A stretch of 7,332 nt of DNA, taken from NCBI GenBank assembly GCA_945870175.1, contig CAMBRJ010000142.1, forward strand, positions 1-7,332. Reading direction: 5' to 3'. Positions 6,797 through 7,332 of the stretch are shown in pieces. Made by a program: the position numbers and the translations under genes. Position 1 is the first letter of the stretch. The number at the start of each line of letters is the position of its first letter. Source of the stretch: Gemmatimonas phototrophica (GTDB lineage: Bacteria; Gemmatimonadota; Gemmatimonadetes; Gemmatimonadales; Gemmatimonadaceae). The notes beneath the pieces were generated by a model. The model was not told where the DNA came from. It did not search any database and saw nothing but the letters and a program-made list of their open reading frames with translations.

Positions 6797-7332
6797 GTGA
6801 TTGCCGGATGTCTCGCACTGAACGCGTCGTATGAGCCCCTGACGATGGTGCCGCTTCGGCGAGCGCTTCGGCTGGTGATTGACGGCAAGGCGGAAATCGT
6901 CGAGGCCGACACGGGCATGCCCGTGCGCTCCGAACGGCAAGCGTTTCCGCGCCCGGCGGTCATCCGCCTCACCCGCTTCGTGCACGTACCTCGACGATTC
7001 CGTCGGCAGGTCACGAACACGTTCCTGTTTGCCCGCGACGACTACCAGTGTCAGTACTGCGCGCGCCGCTCCACGGAGCTCAAGCCCCGGGAGTCGCTCA
7101 CACGCGATCACCTCATTCCGATCTCGCGCGGTGGGTCCAACGAATGGACCAACGTGGTGACCGCCTGCAGTAGCTGCAATACGAAGAAGGCCAATCGCAT
7201 GCCGAACGAGATCGGCATGACGCCACTGCACGCGCCCACCGAGCCGCACTTCGTGCACCTCAGCTGGGCGGTCCGGCGTCTCACGCCGATTCAGGCGCAG
7301 TACATCCAGGTGTTCTACGGAGAAGAAACGCT
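6797..7332 (+). CDS. HNH endonuclease-family protein (partial, runs off right edge)
   Basis: The frame stays open from a GTG at 6797 to the window end (178 complete codons, no stop), so the C-terminus is missing. An N-terminal segment (1-70) of the type LNASYEPL...RRALRLVIDGKAEIVE, followed by RLTRFVHVPRR, precedes an HNH nuclease domain. That domain has CxxC at Cys85/Cys88 (YQCQYC), Asp104-His105 (TRDHLIPISRGG), Asn119 (WTNVV), CxxC at Cys124/Cys127, and Asn128 (CSSCNTKKANR). The four Cys should bind a structural zinc. The Asp-His and downstream Asn match the metal and catalytic positions of HNH proteins such as those grouped in COG1403. The domain is intact, so nuclease activity is plausible, but the cellular role of these stand-alone proteins is not established as far as I know. 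The remaining part (PTEPHFVHLSWAVRRLTPIQ) looks like the family's usual tail, so only a few residues may be missing. It lies 52 bp after the amidohydrolase gene on the same strand, and no convincing promoter or terminator is seen in the gap. Nothing marks it as a homing or mobile element. Confidence 0.88.
   Translation, partial: MIAGCLALNASYEPLTMVPLRRALRLVIDGKAEIVEADTGMPVRSERQAFPRPAVIRLTRFVHVPRRFRRQVTNTFLFARDDYQCQYCARRSTELKPRESLTRDHLIPISRGGSNEWTNVVTACSSCNTKKANRMPNEIGMTPLHAPTEPHFVHLSWAVRRLTPIQAQYIQVFYGEET

Noticed and set aside
6797..7332. HNH gene as a homing endonuclease, mobile intron ORF or restriction enzyme
   Set aside because: No intron, intein, methyltransferase, repeat or integrase is seen next to it, and it follows housekeeping-type genes without a composition break.
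1..7332. CRISPR array, tRNA/rRNA gene, insertion sequence or diversity-generating repeat
   Set aside because: Reading both strands, I saw no spaced direct repeats, no tRNA cloverleaf, no transposase and no terminal inverted repeats. Coding density leaves almost no room for them.

Overview
This window looks like an ordinary chromosomal segment of a GC-rich (roughly mid-60s % by eye) bacterium. It carries four complete genes and one partial gene, all of recognisable families. Protein style suggests a Gemmatimonadota-like organism: the class A PBP has GFSTITMQ in its second glycosyltransferase motif and Cys pairs, and a COG1403-type HNH protein lies nearby. Most starts also lack a Shine-Dalgarno sequence. 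This assignment is an inference from sequence style only. I see no tRNA, rRNA, CRISPR array, insertion sequence, integrase or prophage gene.

Layout: positions 1-96 are a short pyrimidine-rich non-coding stretch. Two housekeeping genes then run leftward: ilvD (dihydroxy-acid dehydratase, branched-chain amino acid synthesis) and, upstream of it, tyrS (tyrosyl-tRNA synthetase), separated by 56 bp and possibly co-transcribed. A compact divergent intergenic region of about 60-70 bp separates tyrS from three rightward genes. These are a class A penicillin-binding protein of the PBP1A family, a metal-dependent amidohydrolase of the ATZ/TRZ deaminase group that overlaps the PBP stop codon by 4 bp (GTGA), and, 52 bp further on, an HNH endonuclease-family protein that runs off the right edge.

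Functionally the genes are a mix: amino acid synthesis, translation, peptidoglycan polymerisation, a probable nucleoside or purine-type deaminase, and a DNA-acting or DNA-binding HNH protein. The only tight linkage is PBP1A with the amidohydrolase (probable translational coupling). I found no convincing evidence of a new biological system. The points most worth a second look are the unknown substrate of the amidohydrolase, the conserved uncharacterised N-terminal segment of the HNH protein, and the choice of start codons in the divergent region.
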